In this document: positions 52,322 through 60,818 of the stretch, piece by piece
Layout: each line of letters opens with the position of its first letter
How positions within the stretch are numbered: the stretch's first letter is position 1
Assembly (NCBI RefSeq): GCF_900096915.1
Contig: NZ_FMYK01000001.1
Span: 62,001-126,000 of the forward strand
DNA from: Acinetobacter marinus
GTDB lineage: Bacteria; Pseudomonadota; Gammaproteobacteria; Pseudomonadales; Moraxellaceae
Length of the DNA: 64,000 nucleotides
Reading direction: 5' to 3'
The notes under the pieces: generated by a model
Database searches by the model: none
What the model saw: only the letters and a program-made list of their open reading frames with translations
Told to the model about the DNA's origin: nothing
Program-made: the position numbers and the translations under genes

Positions 52322-52717
52322 ATGTTTAGAGCAAAGAACTATCTCGTTTATCTTATATTGGATATTTTGTTGTGTAGTGTCTTTGCCTATCTTTTTGTTT
52401 TAAAAGGTTTTGAGGTAAATCTTGCCATTCTGATTTTGTGTTGCATTTTTGGCATCATTTTTATGCCAGTGGTCATTCGAAGATTACCTATTTTTAGAAA
52501 ATATTATGTGATTAGAAAGCCAAATATTGTGTATGCACATCGAAAACTAAATCATGCTGAACAAAGGATTGCGCCAGTGATGTGCTCACTATTAACAGCT
52601 TGTGTATTGGGGCTTTTCTTTTACTTGATTCAATACTCACATGATTTTTTGGCTTATTGCTTTGTTGGAGGAATTTCAGCTGGTTTTATCAGTTTTTATT
52701 ACGAAGCTAGATTTTGA
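52322..52717 (+). CDS. Hypothetical membrane protein
   Basis: Product of 131 residues with four predicted membrane helices, two before and two after a basic stretch (RRLPIFRKYYVIRKPN). It follows mtgA by 23 bases, which suggests an operon, but it is more AT-rich in places. I recognise no family; a role near peptidoglycan synthesis is only guilt by position. Confidence 0.68.
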   Translation: MFRAKNYLVYLILDILLCSVFAYLFVLKGFEVNLAILILCCIFGIIFMPVVIRRLPIFRKYYVIRKPNIVYAHRKLNHAEQRIAPVMCSLLTACVLGLFFYLIQYSHDFLAYCFVGGISAGFISFYYEARF

Positions 52718-52832
52718 GATCAATGTTTAGTTTTGAGTTCCATTTTAAAATTTGAGGAATTGCATGATTTCATTGCGTAAAACACAATTCTTTTGATCGA
52801 AATTAGGAAATGTTTTTACGATTTTTACCGAA

Positions 52833-52850
52833 TTGTCATAATTCTGTCGC
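52833..52850 (+). promoter_or_regulatory. Pho box of ppk1
   Basis: TTGTCATAATTCTGTCGC matches 15 of 18 positions of the PhoB consensus (two 7-base CTGTCAT repeats). It lies 47 bases before the ppk ATG, with a TAATAA -10-like sequence right after it. PhoB activation under phosphate starvation is the likely meaning. Confidence 0.75.
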
Positions 52851-52896
52851 ATAATAAACAAAACACTCTCATTGATAAATTTAAGGCAGTATTTCA

Positions 52897-54999
52897 ATGA
52901 ATTCAACTCCATCAAATCATGCGACTTCAAATTCAGCGACCGAAGCGAGCAATAACTATACTTTTCATGATCGATATATCAATCGTGAACTTTCCATTTT
53001 AGATTTTCATTTGCGTGTCTTGGAGCAAGCGGTTAATCCTGCGCATCCGCTACTTGATCGTTTAACCTTTCTGTTGATCTTCTCAAGCAATATGGATGAA
53101 TTTTTTGAAATCCGTGTGGCGGGTGTGCTTGAGCAATTGTATTTGGGCAATGAAAGCCATAGCCCAGATGGGTTAACGCCACGTGAAGTGCTGGATCGTA
53201 TTTCTCAAACTGCGCATGCGGCGATCGAACGCCAATATCGTATTTTGAATGAAGAAATCCTGCCACAACTTCGTGATGAAGATATTTGTTTTCTCAAGCG
53301 TGATGAGCTGACCGATGAGCAGTTGGTCTGGTTAAAACGATATTTCCAAGAACAAGTAGCGCCTGTACTCACGCCAATTAGTTTGGATCCTGCGCATCCA
53401 TTTCCTCGCTTGGTCAACAAAAGCCTGAACTTTATCGTCACCTTAGAGGGTAAAGATGCCTTTGGTCGTCAGATCGAGCTTGCTGTAGTGCCTGCGCCAC
53501 GTTCCTTGCCACGTGTCGTGCGCTTGCCTGATGAGTTGACAGGTGGTAAAGAATATCATGTGATGCTGTCTGCCATTATTCATGAGCATGTATCCGATTT
53601 ATTCCCAGGCATGACGGCAACGGGATGTTATCAATTCCGTGTCACTCGAAATGCCGATTTGGCGCTCAATGAAGATGTCGAAGATTTGGCGATTGCCTTA
53701 AAAGGCGAACTCAGCTCTCGTCGTTTTGGTCGAGCGGTACGCTTAGAGGTGACGGAAAACTGCCCGCAACATATCTATGAATATCTGCTGGATGAGTTTG
53801 ATCTTGAGCTGAGCGATATGTATAAAGTGAATGGTCCCGTCAACTTAACCCGATTGATTTCAAACTTTAAACGTCCGCATCTGCGCTATGGCTCGCATAC
53901 ACCAGTGATTCCTAAAGCGCTGAAAAAGTCAGAAAGTATTTTTTCAGCGATGAAAAAACAAGATATTTTACTGCATCATCCCTTTGAGTCTTTTGCGCCT
54001 GTGATCAATCTGTTGCGTGAAGCGGCACGTGATCCAAAGGTATTAGCGATTAAGCAAACGCTGTATCGTAGCGGTCCAAACTCAGAAATCGTACAAGTAT
54101 TGGCTGAAGCGGCTCGTAATGGCAAAGAAGTTACTGCGGTGATTGAACTGCGTGCTCGATTTGATGAAGAATCGAATATTGCTGTGGCGAATATTTTGCA
54201 AGAAGCGGGCGCAGTCGTTGTATACGGTATTGTGGGTTATAAAACCCATGCCAAAATGATCCTAATCGTGCGTCGTGAAGACAATCAACTCATGCGTTAT
54301 GTCCATCTCGGTACGGGTAACTATCATGCAGGCAACGCACGGATTTATACTGATTATGGTTTGCTCACCACCAATAAAGAACTATCAGAAGATGTGCATC
54401 GGGTCTTCCAAGAACTGACAGGGATGGGAAAAACCGTCAAATTGAAAAAGCTATTGCATGCGCCATTTACTTTGCATCAGCAGTTGATGAACTTTATTGA
54501 CCATGAAATTGCCAATGCCATTGCAGGTAAAAAAGCCCGCATTATCGTTAAAGTCAATGCGCTCACCGAACAGCAGTTGATTGATAAACTCTACGAAGCA
54601 TCACAAGCTGGGGTGAAAATTGATCTGATTATCCGTTCGATTTGCTGTCTTCGTCCACAACTGAAAGGCTTGTCGGAAAATATCCATGTGCGTTCGATCG
54701 TTGGGCGCTTCTTGGAACATACTCGGGTGTATTACTTTGAAAATGAGGGTAATCCGAGAGTGTATTGCTCAAGTGCCGATTGGATGGATCGCAACTTGTT
54801 CAGTCGTGTAGAAGCGTGTTTCCCTGTCGAAGATCCTGTGCTTCGCAAACGCATTATCGAGCAAGGTTTATTGAATTATTTAGAAGATAATCAACAAGCA
54901 TGGGAACTTCAGCCAGATGGACAATGGATCGCTGTGACCCCGAAAAAAGGCGCAGAACCTTATTTTGTACAACGTGCTTTATTGGAACACTTTCAATAA
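52897..54999 (+). CDS. ppk1: Polyphosphate kinase 1
   Basis: Product of 700 residues, the normal PPK1 length. YINRELSILDFHLRVLEQA opens the N domain; the catalytic C domains hold YVHLGTGNYHAGNARIYTDY (autophosphorylated histidine) and FLEHTRVYYFENEG plus SSADWMDRNLFSRVE. It makes polyphosphate from ATP. It has a Pho box and its own bidirectional terminator; no ppx follows it. Confidence 0.95.
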   Translation: MNSTPSNHATSNSATEASNNYTFHDRYINRELSILDFHLRVLEQAVNPAHPLLDRLTFLLIFSSNMDEFFEIRVAGVLEQLYLGNESHSPDGLTPREVLDRISQTAHAAIERQYRILNEEILPQLRDEDICFLKRDELTDEQLVWLKRYFQEQVAPVLTPISLDPAHPFPRLVNKSLNFIVTLEGKDAFGRQIELAVVPAPRSLPRVVRLPDELTGGKEYHVMLSAIIHEHVSDLFPGMTATGCYQFRVTRNADLALNEDVEDLAIALKGELSSRRFGRAVRLEVTENCPQHIYEYLLDEFDLELSDMYKVNGPVNLTRLISNFKRPHLRYGSHTPVIPKALKKSESIFSAMKKQDILLHHPFESFAPVINLLREAARDPKVLAIKQTLYRSGPNSEIVQVLAEAARNGKEVTAVIELRARFDEESNIAVANILQEAGAVVVYGIVGYKTHAKMILIVRREDNQLMRYVHLGTGNYHAGNARIYTDYGLLTTNKELSEDVHRVFQELTGMGKTVKLKKLLHAPFTLHQQLMNFIDHEIANAIAGKKARIIVKVNALTEQQLIDKLYEASQAGVKIDLIIRSICCLRPQLKGLSENIHVRSIVGRFLEHTRVYYFENEGNPRVYCSSADWMDRNLFSRVEACFPVEDPVLRKRIIEQGLLNYLEDNQQAWELQPDGQWIAVTPKKGAEPYFVQRALLEHFQ

Positions 55000-55017
55000 T
55001 TTACTGATAAACTAAGC

Positions 55018-55056
55018 AAAAAAGAAGCACGTTGTCGAACAGCGTGCTTCTTTTTT
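55018..55056. terminator. Bidirectional terminator
   Basis: AAAAAAGAAGCACG pairs with CGTGCTTCTTTTTT (14 bp), between converging ppk and alaA. Confidence 0.92.
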
Positions 55057-55117
55057 ATGTTTAAGTTTTGATGCGCTAAATGTTTAATGCATTGAAATTG
55101 AGCGCATTATTAAATGG

Positions 55118-56353
55118 TTATGCACGTAATGCAGCAAAATAACGCCCAATACGATTAATCGCTTCACGTAATTCTGTTGGCGCAGGTAAGAACACCACAC
55201 GGAAGTGATCAGGTGTTGGCCAGTTAAAGCCTGTACCTTGAACCAGTAACACTTTTTCTGCACGAAGCAAGTTGAGCATTAGCTGTTCATCATCTTCGAT
55301 CGGATAGATATTCGGATCAAGTTTCGGGAAGCAGTACATTGCACCCTCAGGCTTGGCACAGCTCACGCCAGGAATTTCATTGAGCATTTCCCATGCAATA
55401 TTGCGTTGTTCGTACAGACGACCACCTGGGCGGATCAAATCATTAATCGATTGATAACCACCAAGCGCTGTCTGTATCGCATATTGGGCTTGCACATTGG
55501 CACACAAACGCATTGAAGCGAGCATGTCTAGACCTTCGATAAAGTCACGTGCTTTGGATTTGTCACCAGAGATTGCCATCCAGCCTGCACGAAAACCTGC
55601 GATACGGTAGGCTTTGGACAAACCATTAAAGGAAATGGTCAGCAAATCTTTGGCAATCGATGCAACTGACACATGCTCGATGCCGTCATAGACGATCTTG
55701 TCGTAGATTTCATCAGCGAACAAAATCAAGTCATGCTTACGTGCCAATGCCACGATTTGCTCTAAGACATGACGTGGATAGACTGAACCTGTAGGATTGT
55801 TCGGGTTGATCACCACAATACCACGGGTATTCGCTGTGATTTTGGATTCCATATCGGCGATGTCAGGATACCAGCTATTTTCTTCATCACATTTATAGTG
55901 AATTGCTGTACCGCCTGATAGATTCACCGCAGCAGTCCATAGTGGATAGTCAGGCATTGGGATGAGCATTTCATCGCCATCATTGAGCAAGCCTTGCATG
56001 GACATGACGATCAGCTCAGAGACACCATTGCCGATATAGACATCATTGACGTGCAAATCCAAAATGCCTTTTTGCTGATAATACTGGCACACCGCTTTAC
56101 GTGCAGGGAAAATACCTTTTGAATCTGAATAACCAATTGCATTGGGGAGATTGAGCGCCACATCGTTGATGATCTCTTGTGGTGCTTCAAAGCCAAATGG
56201 GGCAGGATTGCCGATATTCAGCTTGATAATTCGATGACCTTGTTCTTCCATCTCATTGGCGGCTCGTAACACAGGTCCGCGAATATCGTAGCAAACATGC
56301 TCCAATTTAGCTGATTTTTTAATTTCCCGTGTAAGACGACTTTGAGTGGACAT
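55118..56353 (-). CDS. alaA: Alanine-type aminotransferase
   Basis: Product of 411 residues. LEHVCYDIRGPVLRAA and LNIGNPAPFGFEAP match E. coli AlaA closely, with the PLP lysine in SFNGLSKAYRIAGFRAGWM and the NPNNPTGSVY and LFADEIYDK motifs of fold-type I aminotransferases. It transfers amino groups between alanine and 2-oxoglutarate. Single gene divergent from msrB. Confidence 0.92.
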   Translation of the reverse strand: MSTQSRLTREIKKSAKLEHVCYDIRGPVLRAANEMEEQGHRIIKLNIGNPAPFGFEAPQEIINDVALNLPNAIGYSDSKGIFPARKAVCQYYQQKGILDLHVNDVYIGNGVSELIVMSMQGLLNDGDEMLIPMPDYPLWTAAVNLSGGTAIHYKCDEENSWYPDIADMESKITANTRGIVVINPNNPTGSVYPRHVLEQIVALARKHDLILFADEIYDKIVYDGIEHVSVASIAKDLLTISFNGLSKAYRIAGFRAGWMAISGDKSKARDFIEGLDMLASMRLCANVQAQYAIQTALGGYQSINDLIRPGGRLYEQRNIAWEMLNEIPGVSCAKPEGAMYCFPKLDPNIYPIEDDEQLMLNLLRAEKVLLVQGTGFNWPTPDHFRVVFLPAPTELREAINRIGRYFAALRA

Positions 56354-56508
56354 GACTTATTCCAGTAATATTCCAGTGAGATGAACAACAAAAGTCTAAA
56401 AAACTTTTGAAATTAACTACATAATACACTAGCAATTTTGATTTCAGTAGCGTAAAAGTAAGAGGTGCAATCATGACATTTTCAACACAAGAATGAAAGG
56501 AGCGGGCA

Positions 56509-56928
56509 ATGGGAAAAGTCAATAAAACAGACCGTGAATGGCAACGTGAGCTAAGTCCTGAAGAGTTTCGTATTACACGTCAAAAAGGTACCGAACCTGC
56601 ATTCACAGGACAATATTGGAACAGTAAAGCCGATGGCGTGTATAAATGCCGTTGTTGTGGTACGCCATTATTTTCCTCTGACACCAAGTACGACTCGGGT
56701 TCAGGCTGGCCAAGCTTTTTTCGCCCGATCGATCAAAGCAATATTGATGAGCATAGTGACCAAAGCCACGGCATGACACGTACCGAGATCACTTGTCATG
56801 TCTGTGATGCACACCTTGGACATGTCTTTGAAGATGGGCCACAGCCGACGGGTTTGCGCTACTGCATCAACTCCGCATCACTCAAATTACAAACACAACA
56901 AAATGTCGATGAGGACAATTACCCATGA
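56509..56928 (+). CDS. msrB: Peptide-methionine (R)-S-oxide reductase
   Basis: Product of 139 residues. Zinc cysteine pairs CRCCGTP and CHVCDAHLGH, the SGSGWPSFF motif and catalytic RYCINSASL are all typical of MsrB. It repairs oxidised methionine-R-sulfoxide in proteins. AAAGGAGCGGG precedes the ATG. Its stop overlaps the glutathione peroxidase start (ATGA), giving an oxidative-stress operon. Confidence 0.95.
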   Translation: MGKVNKTDREWQRELSPEEFRITRQKGTEPAFTGQYWNSKADGVYKCRCCGTPLFSSDTKYDSGSGWPSFFRPIDQSNIDEHSDQSHGMTRTEITCHVCDAHLGHVFEDGPQPTGLRYCINSASLKLQTQQNVDEDNYP

Positions 56929-57410
56929 GCAATATTTATCAATTTGAAGCTGAACTCTTAGAAGGCGGTACGCAGAGTCTTTCTGAATATCAAGGCAAAG
57001 TGATTTTGATCGTCAATACCGCCAGTAAATGTGGATTTACCCCGCAGTTTCATGGTCTAGAAGCGGTGTATGAAAAGTATAAAGATCAAGGTTTAGTGGT
57101 GCTTGGTTTTCCTTGCAATCAGTTTGGTGGACAAGATCCTGGGACGAATGAGGAGATCGGTGCATTTTGTCAGCGTAACTATGGCGTAAGTTTTCCGATG
57201 TTTGCCAAAGTCGATGTCAAAGGCCCTGAATCACATGCGATTTTTCGTTATCTGACCCGAGAAACCAAAGGCTTTATCAACCGCAATATCAAATGGAATT
57301 TTACCAAGTTTTTGATTGGTCGTGATGGGCAAATCCTTGGACGCTATGCGCCAACCACTAAGCCTGAAAGCCTAGAAGCGGATATTGAAAAAGCGCTTGC
57401 ATCGGCATAG
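56925..57410 (+). CDS. Glutathione peroxidase (cysteine type)
   Basis: Product of 161 residues. VNTASKCGFTPQFHGLEAVY has the peroxidatic cysteine in place of selenocysteine, and GFPCNQFGGQDPG and KWNFTKFLIGRDG complete the Gpx motifs. It reduces hydroperoxides, using thioredoxin or glutathione. The overlap with msrB ties both to oxidative-stress defence. Confidence 0.93.
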   Translation: MSNIYQFEAELLEGGTQSLSEYQGKVILIVNTASKCGFTPQFHGLEAVYEKYKDQGLVVLGFPCNQFGGQDPGTNEEIGAFCQRNYGVSFPMFAKVDVKGPESHAIFRYLTRETKGFINRNIKWNFTKFLIGRDGQILGRYAPTTKPESLEADIEKALASA

Positions 57411-57469
57411 CAGAGTTTTTGACTGACGTGCATATCGCAACAATGCGTGGCAAGATGAAGCGTTCTACA

Positions 57470-57515
57470 TCATGAGTGTATCCTTAAGTCATGAGTGAAT
57501 TTCTAAATCATGAGT
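57470..57515 (+). repeat. Three 19-bp imperfect repeats at vanR start
   Basis: TCATGAGT occurs at 57470, 57489 and 57508, exactly 19 bases apart. Copies 1 and 2 open 8-codon frames that each end inside the following copy; copy 3 carries the ATG of the GntR gene. Confidence 0.85.
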
Positions 57516-58199
57516 AAACAGCAGCTTTCTGGGCAACAAGTCCTGTTAAAACTCCGAGAAATGATTATTTCAGGTGAGTTTGAAGGCTGTCAGCGTATCG
57601 CAGAAATCCCCACCGCAGAAATGCTCGGTGTGTCCAGACAGCCAGTGCGCATTGCATTTCAGTTGCTTGCGCAAGAAGGCTTGTTAATCAAAAATCCAAC
57701 ACGTGGCTATCGAGTGCGAGAGATTTCCAGTGACTTGGTCAAGCAGGCACTGGAAGTCCGTGGTGTATTGGAAGGGCTTGCTGCGAAAACCCTTGCAGAA
57801 AAAGGCATGACGACGGATCAGCACAATACTTTGCTCGATTGTATTCAAGCCTGCGACAAGCTGTTTGCAACAGGACAGTTTGCTGAGGATGGCTTGGAGC
57901 AGTATTATCATTATAATAATATTTTTCATGATACTATCATTCAAGGTGCTGAAAATATTGCACTCATGCAGGCACTGACCAAAAATAATCAACTGCCGAT
58001 GGCATCCGCAAAAGCATTAGCGTATGACTCAAAGCATAGCTTGTCAGAATATCAGCGTCTGCATTTTGCCCATTTACAGCATTGCTCGATCTATGATGCC
58101 TTAGTCAATCGTCAGGCAGGTCGAGCCGAAACCTTAATGCGAGAGCATAGCAGTGTAGTGGTGTTTGCCAGCACGGTGCAAAATATACTTCAGCCTTAA
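57510..58199 (+). CDS. vanR: GntR-family regulator, VanR-type
   Basis: Product of 229 residues. An N-terminal GntR winged helix (AEMLGVSRQPVRIAFQLLAQ) is followed by an FCD-type helical ligand domain with VRGVLEGLAAKTLAEKG. It converges with vanB and is placed beside vanAB, as GntR-type VanR proteins are. GGATCC-centred palindromes before vanA match the known VanR operator type. It would repress vanAB and vanK until vanillate binds. Confidence 0.85.
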   Translation: MSKQQLSGQQVLLKLREMIISGEFEGCQRIAEIPTAEMLGVSRQPVRIAFQLLAQEGLLIKNPTRGYRVREISSDLVKQALEVRGVLEGLAAKTLAEKGMTTDQHNTLLDCIQACDKLFATGQFAEDGLEQYYHYNNIFHDTIIQGAENIALMQALTKNNQLPMASAKALAYDSKHSLSEYQRLHFAHLQHCSIYDALVNRQAGRAETLMREHSSVVVFASTVQNILQP

Positions 58200-58313
58200 G
58201 TGCCAAGATTCTTTGTTTAACCTAAAACCGTAAAATCAAAGTGGCATTATCGAAGCCACTATGATCGTACTGCTATGATGATATGCATTCGGTTTTTCGG
58301 GTGCTGAAACAGT

Positions 58314-59258
58314 TTAGATTTCAATTACTAATTTCTCAGATTTCGCCCGTGAACAGCATGGCGTGAACATATTATTTTCCGCATGTTCCTCATCAGTCAT
58401 AAAGACATCACGATGCTCAGGGATACCGTCGACGACTTTCAGCATACAGGTGCCACAGATGCCTTGCTCACAAGACAGTGGAATGTCGAAACCGTGTGCT
58501 TGTAAGGCGGTTGCCACCGTCTCATGTGCAGAGACTTCGATCGGTCGGTCATAGCCTTTGACTTCGATGGTAAAGGCATGATCATTGAGAATATCCAGCT
58601 GCGGTGCGACAAAGTGTTCTTTGTGGATTTGTGCATCGTTCCAGCCCATGTGCTGTGCAGTGTCGATTACATAGTCCATAAAGCCATTTGGTCCACAAAC
58701 ATAGAGATGATGCGTCGTACTGTGTGTTGATAATAATTGTTCCATATCACAACTGGTATCCGCTTCATCATTGATATGGAAATGAATCTGTCCCGTCATG
58801 TGTTTGGTTAAGTTGCCATAAAATGCAATCTGCTCACGGCTACGCACAAAATAGTGTAATTCAAAAGCAATATTCTGCTGTTGCAGTTGATATGCCATCG
58901 ATAAGATTGGCGTGATGCCAATACCGCCAGCAAATAAGATCGCCGTTTCGGTTTGCGGATCGATTTCAAATAAATTGCGTGGTGCACTAATACTGAGCAG
59001 ATCGCCTTCATGATATTGCTCATGCAGGCACGCCGAGCCACCTCGTGAATTGGGATCATGTAATACACCAATCACATAGCGATGGCTTTCAATACAGCTA
59101 TTGGAGAGAGAGTATTGTCGAGTTAAGCCATTTTTTAGGCTGACATCAATATGCGAGCCAGCCGAAAATGCTGGCAGCATCTCTCCTGATTGAGCGATCA
59201 ACTCAAACGCACGAATACTCGGTGTAAGTTGGTGAATTTTATCGATTTTAACATCCAT
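58314..59258 (-). CDS. vanB: Vanillate O-demethylase reductase subunit
   Basis: Product of 314 residues: FMN and NAD domains first (GSHIDVSLKNGLTRQYSLSN; ILFAGGIGITPILSMAYQL; YVCGPNGFMDYV), then a C-terminal plant-type 2Fe-2S ferredoxin with cysteines in CEQGICGTC and a later CC. It passes electrons from NADH to VanA. It starts 13 bases after the vanA stop with AAGGAAG as ribosome-binding site, so both subunits share a transcript. Confidence 0.94.
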   Translation of the reverse strand: MDVKIDKIHQLTPSIRAFELIAQSGEMLPAFSAGSHIDVSLKNGLTRQYSLSNSCIESHRYVIGVLHDPNSRGGSACLHEQYHEGDLLSISAPRNLFEIDPQTETAILFAGGIGITPILSMAYQLQQQNIAFELHYFVRSREQIAFYGNLTKHMTGQIHFHINDEADTSCDMEQLLSTHSTTHHLYVCGPNGFMDYVIDTAQHMGWNDAQIHKEHFVAPQLDILNDHAFTIEVKGYDRPIEVSAHETVATALQAHGFDIPLSCEQGICGTCMLKVVDGIPEHRDVFMTDEEHAENNMFTPCCSRAKSEKLVIEI

Positions 59259-59271
59259 GTTGTTGCTTCCT

Positions 59272-60351
59272 TTAGATCACCCGAATATTCGGAAATTGAC
59301 GCTGCTGTGGTGTGGTTGGCGCTTTGGGCTTTTCAGTATCGAGTAGACGATCGATAATTTTGCGGGATTGCACACCGCCTGCATCGATATTCAGCATGAG
59401 CAGTTTACGATCAGGATGTTTTAAAATATTGAGCTGTTGGCGTTCCAACATTTCCAAATCCTCGGTGAAAATCTTGCCTTGACCTTCACGGATGGAGTCG
59501 GTGAGTTCGGCATTATCTGCTTGGAAATTACGTGCCATACCCCAGAAGTACCAATGTGAAGTTTCGGTCTCAGGGGTGATGAAATCCACTACGATGGAAG
59601 AGACTTTTTTATCTTTTGGCGCATTGTAGCCACCATGACCTGCAAGGGCGACACCAACTTCGATATGTACATTGCTCGGTGCATGGAAATGACAACGCTG
59701 CCACCGATCGATCAATTGATCATCAGGAAGGTGATTGCCACGCAGTGCCATTTGCCAAAATGGCGGTGCAAAAATATTTTCCATATAGCGCTCGGTAATC
59801 ACATGATTGCCATCAACTTTGGTGGCTGGTGCCGCTTCGTCAATTTCTTTTTGACCGATACTGCTGGCGTGCACATAGGTCTCATGGGTGAGATCCATGA
59901 GATTGTCTATCATCAGCTTATAATCGCATTGGATATGAAATAAGCCGCCGCCATAGCCCCATTCTGGACTTTCAGCCCATTCTAAAGTTGGCAGTAATTT
60001 TGGATCCGCTAAGTCCTTTTCACCTGGCCAAACCCAAATAAATCCATATTTCTCAACGACGGCAAAAGATTTGTTGCATGGAAATCCTGCAACACGCTGT
60101 CCTGGCATGGATTGGGTCTTGCCATCACAGCCCATGACTAAACCGTGATAGCCACAGACCAATTCGCCATTTTCGACATAGCCCAAAGATAGCGGTGCAC
60201 CACGATGTGGGCAGAAATCCTCTACGGCATAGACCTGTTGTTCAAGACCTCGATAAAATACGATGCTTTCACCGCAGATCTTACGTCCAAACGGTTTATC
60301 TTGTACTTCTTCGGGGCGGCAGGCGACGTACCAAGCATTTTTGATAAACAT
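59272..60351 (-). CDS. vanA: Vanillate O-demethylase oxygenase subunit
   Basis: Product of 359 residues. Rieske ligands are C47, H49, C66 and H69 (CPHRGAP and CGYHGL), and the iron-binding DNLMDLTHETYVHASSIGQ motif follows. It demethylates vanillate to protocatechuate and formaldehyde with O2. The second ATG (60351) is eight bases from AAGGAG, while the first (60357) is too close, so the MFIKN start is preferred. Confidence 0.95.
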   Translation of the reverse strand: MFIKNAWYVACRPEEVQDKPFGRKICGESIVFYRGLEQQVYAVEDFCPHRGAPLSLGYVENGELVCGYHGLVMGCDGKTQSMPGQRVAGFPCNKSFAVVEKYGFIWVWPGEKDLADPKLLPTLEWAESPEWGYGGGLFHIQCDYKLMIDNLMDLTHETYVHASSIGQKEIDEAAPATKVDGNHVITERYMENIFAPPFWQMALRGNHLPDDQLIDRWQRCHFHAPSNVHIEVGVALAGHGGYNAPKDKKVSSIVVDFITPETETSHWYFWGMARNFQADNAELTDSIREGQGKIFTEDLEMLERQQLNILKHPDRKLLMLNIDAGGVQSRKIIDRLLDTEKPKAPTTPQQRQFPNIRVI

Positions 60352-60371
60352 GAGCATGACTCCTTGTCAAT

Positions 60372-60385
60372 TATTGGATCCAATA
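60372..60385. promoter_or_regulatory. VanR operator candidate next to vanA
   Basis: TATTGGATCCAATA is a perfect palindrome; its core ATTGGATCCAAT is, to my memory, identical with the operator of the Caulobacter VanR. It begins 21 bases upstream of the vanA ATG. Confidence 0.78.
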
Positions 60386-60571
60386 TAAGATAAGTTTATT
60401 TTTGTGGTCAAGTGAATTTTCTAAATTACCTACAATTAAAAATCAGTAAATCGCAGGTGTATTCATCTAATCAATAGACTTTGTGGGGTTATTTATTTGT
60501 TTTTATTGCTAAATTAAACTGAAAAGAAAGTATTCGCTAGACTGATAAATTTTTACAAAATAAATTGACAG

Positions 60572-60583
60572 AATGGATCCATT
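60572..60583. promoter_or_regulatory. Second VanR-like palindrome
   Basis: AATGGATCCATT is a perfect 12-bp palindrome differing from the first core at two symmetric positions. It lies between vanA and vanK, nearer vanK's side. Confidence 0.65.
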
Positions 60584-60818
60584 AAATTAAATTTTAAACA
60601 GGGACATCAATCCCTGAAAATAGAATGGATTTCAATACAGTTGAAAAGAACGTCATTAGGCAATTATGGATATGGAAAGACATAATCACCCAATATATCA
60701 AGATCATGCAACGTTACCCAAGTTGATCAAGTACATCACAGTAGATCAGGTAACGAGATAAGGCAAAGTATCAAGATATGCAGTTGATGTGTCTCCAGTC
60801 CAGTACAGGAGAGCATGG

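Larger units (their letters stand above)
60352..60818. other. Divergent promoter region of vanA and vanK
   Basis: A 467-base region without a gene. It holds two GGATCC-centred palindromes at 60372-60385 and 60572-60583, and otherwise AT-rich DNA with GATCAAG/CATCA-type direct motifs near 60700-60760 whose meaning I cannot tell. Confidence 0.6.

Noticed and set aside
56925..57410. Selenocysteine in the glutathione peroxidase
   Set aside because: The peroxidatic codon is TGT (cysteine), not TGA, so no recoding is needed.
58240..58260. AGTGGC/GCCACT stem between vanR and vanB as terminator
   Set aside because: Only six base pairs and no T-run on either strand.
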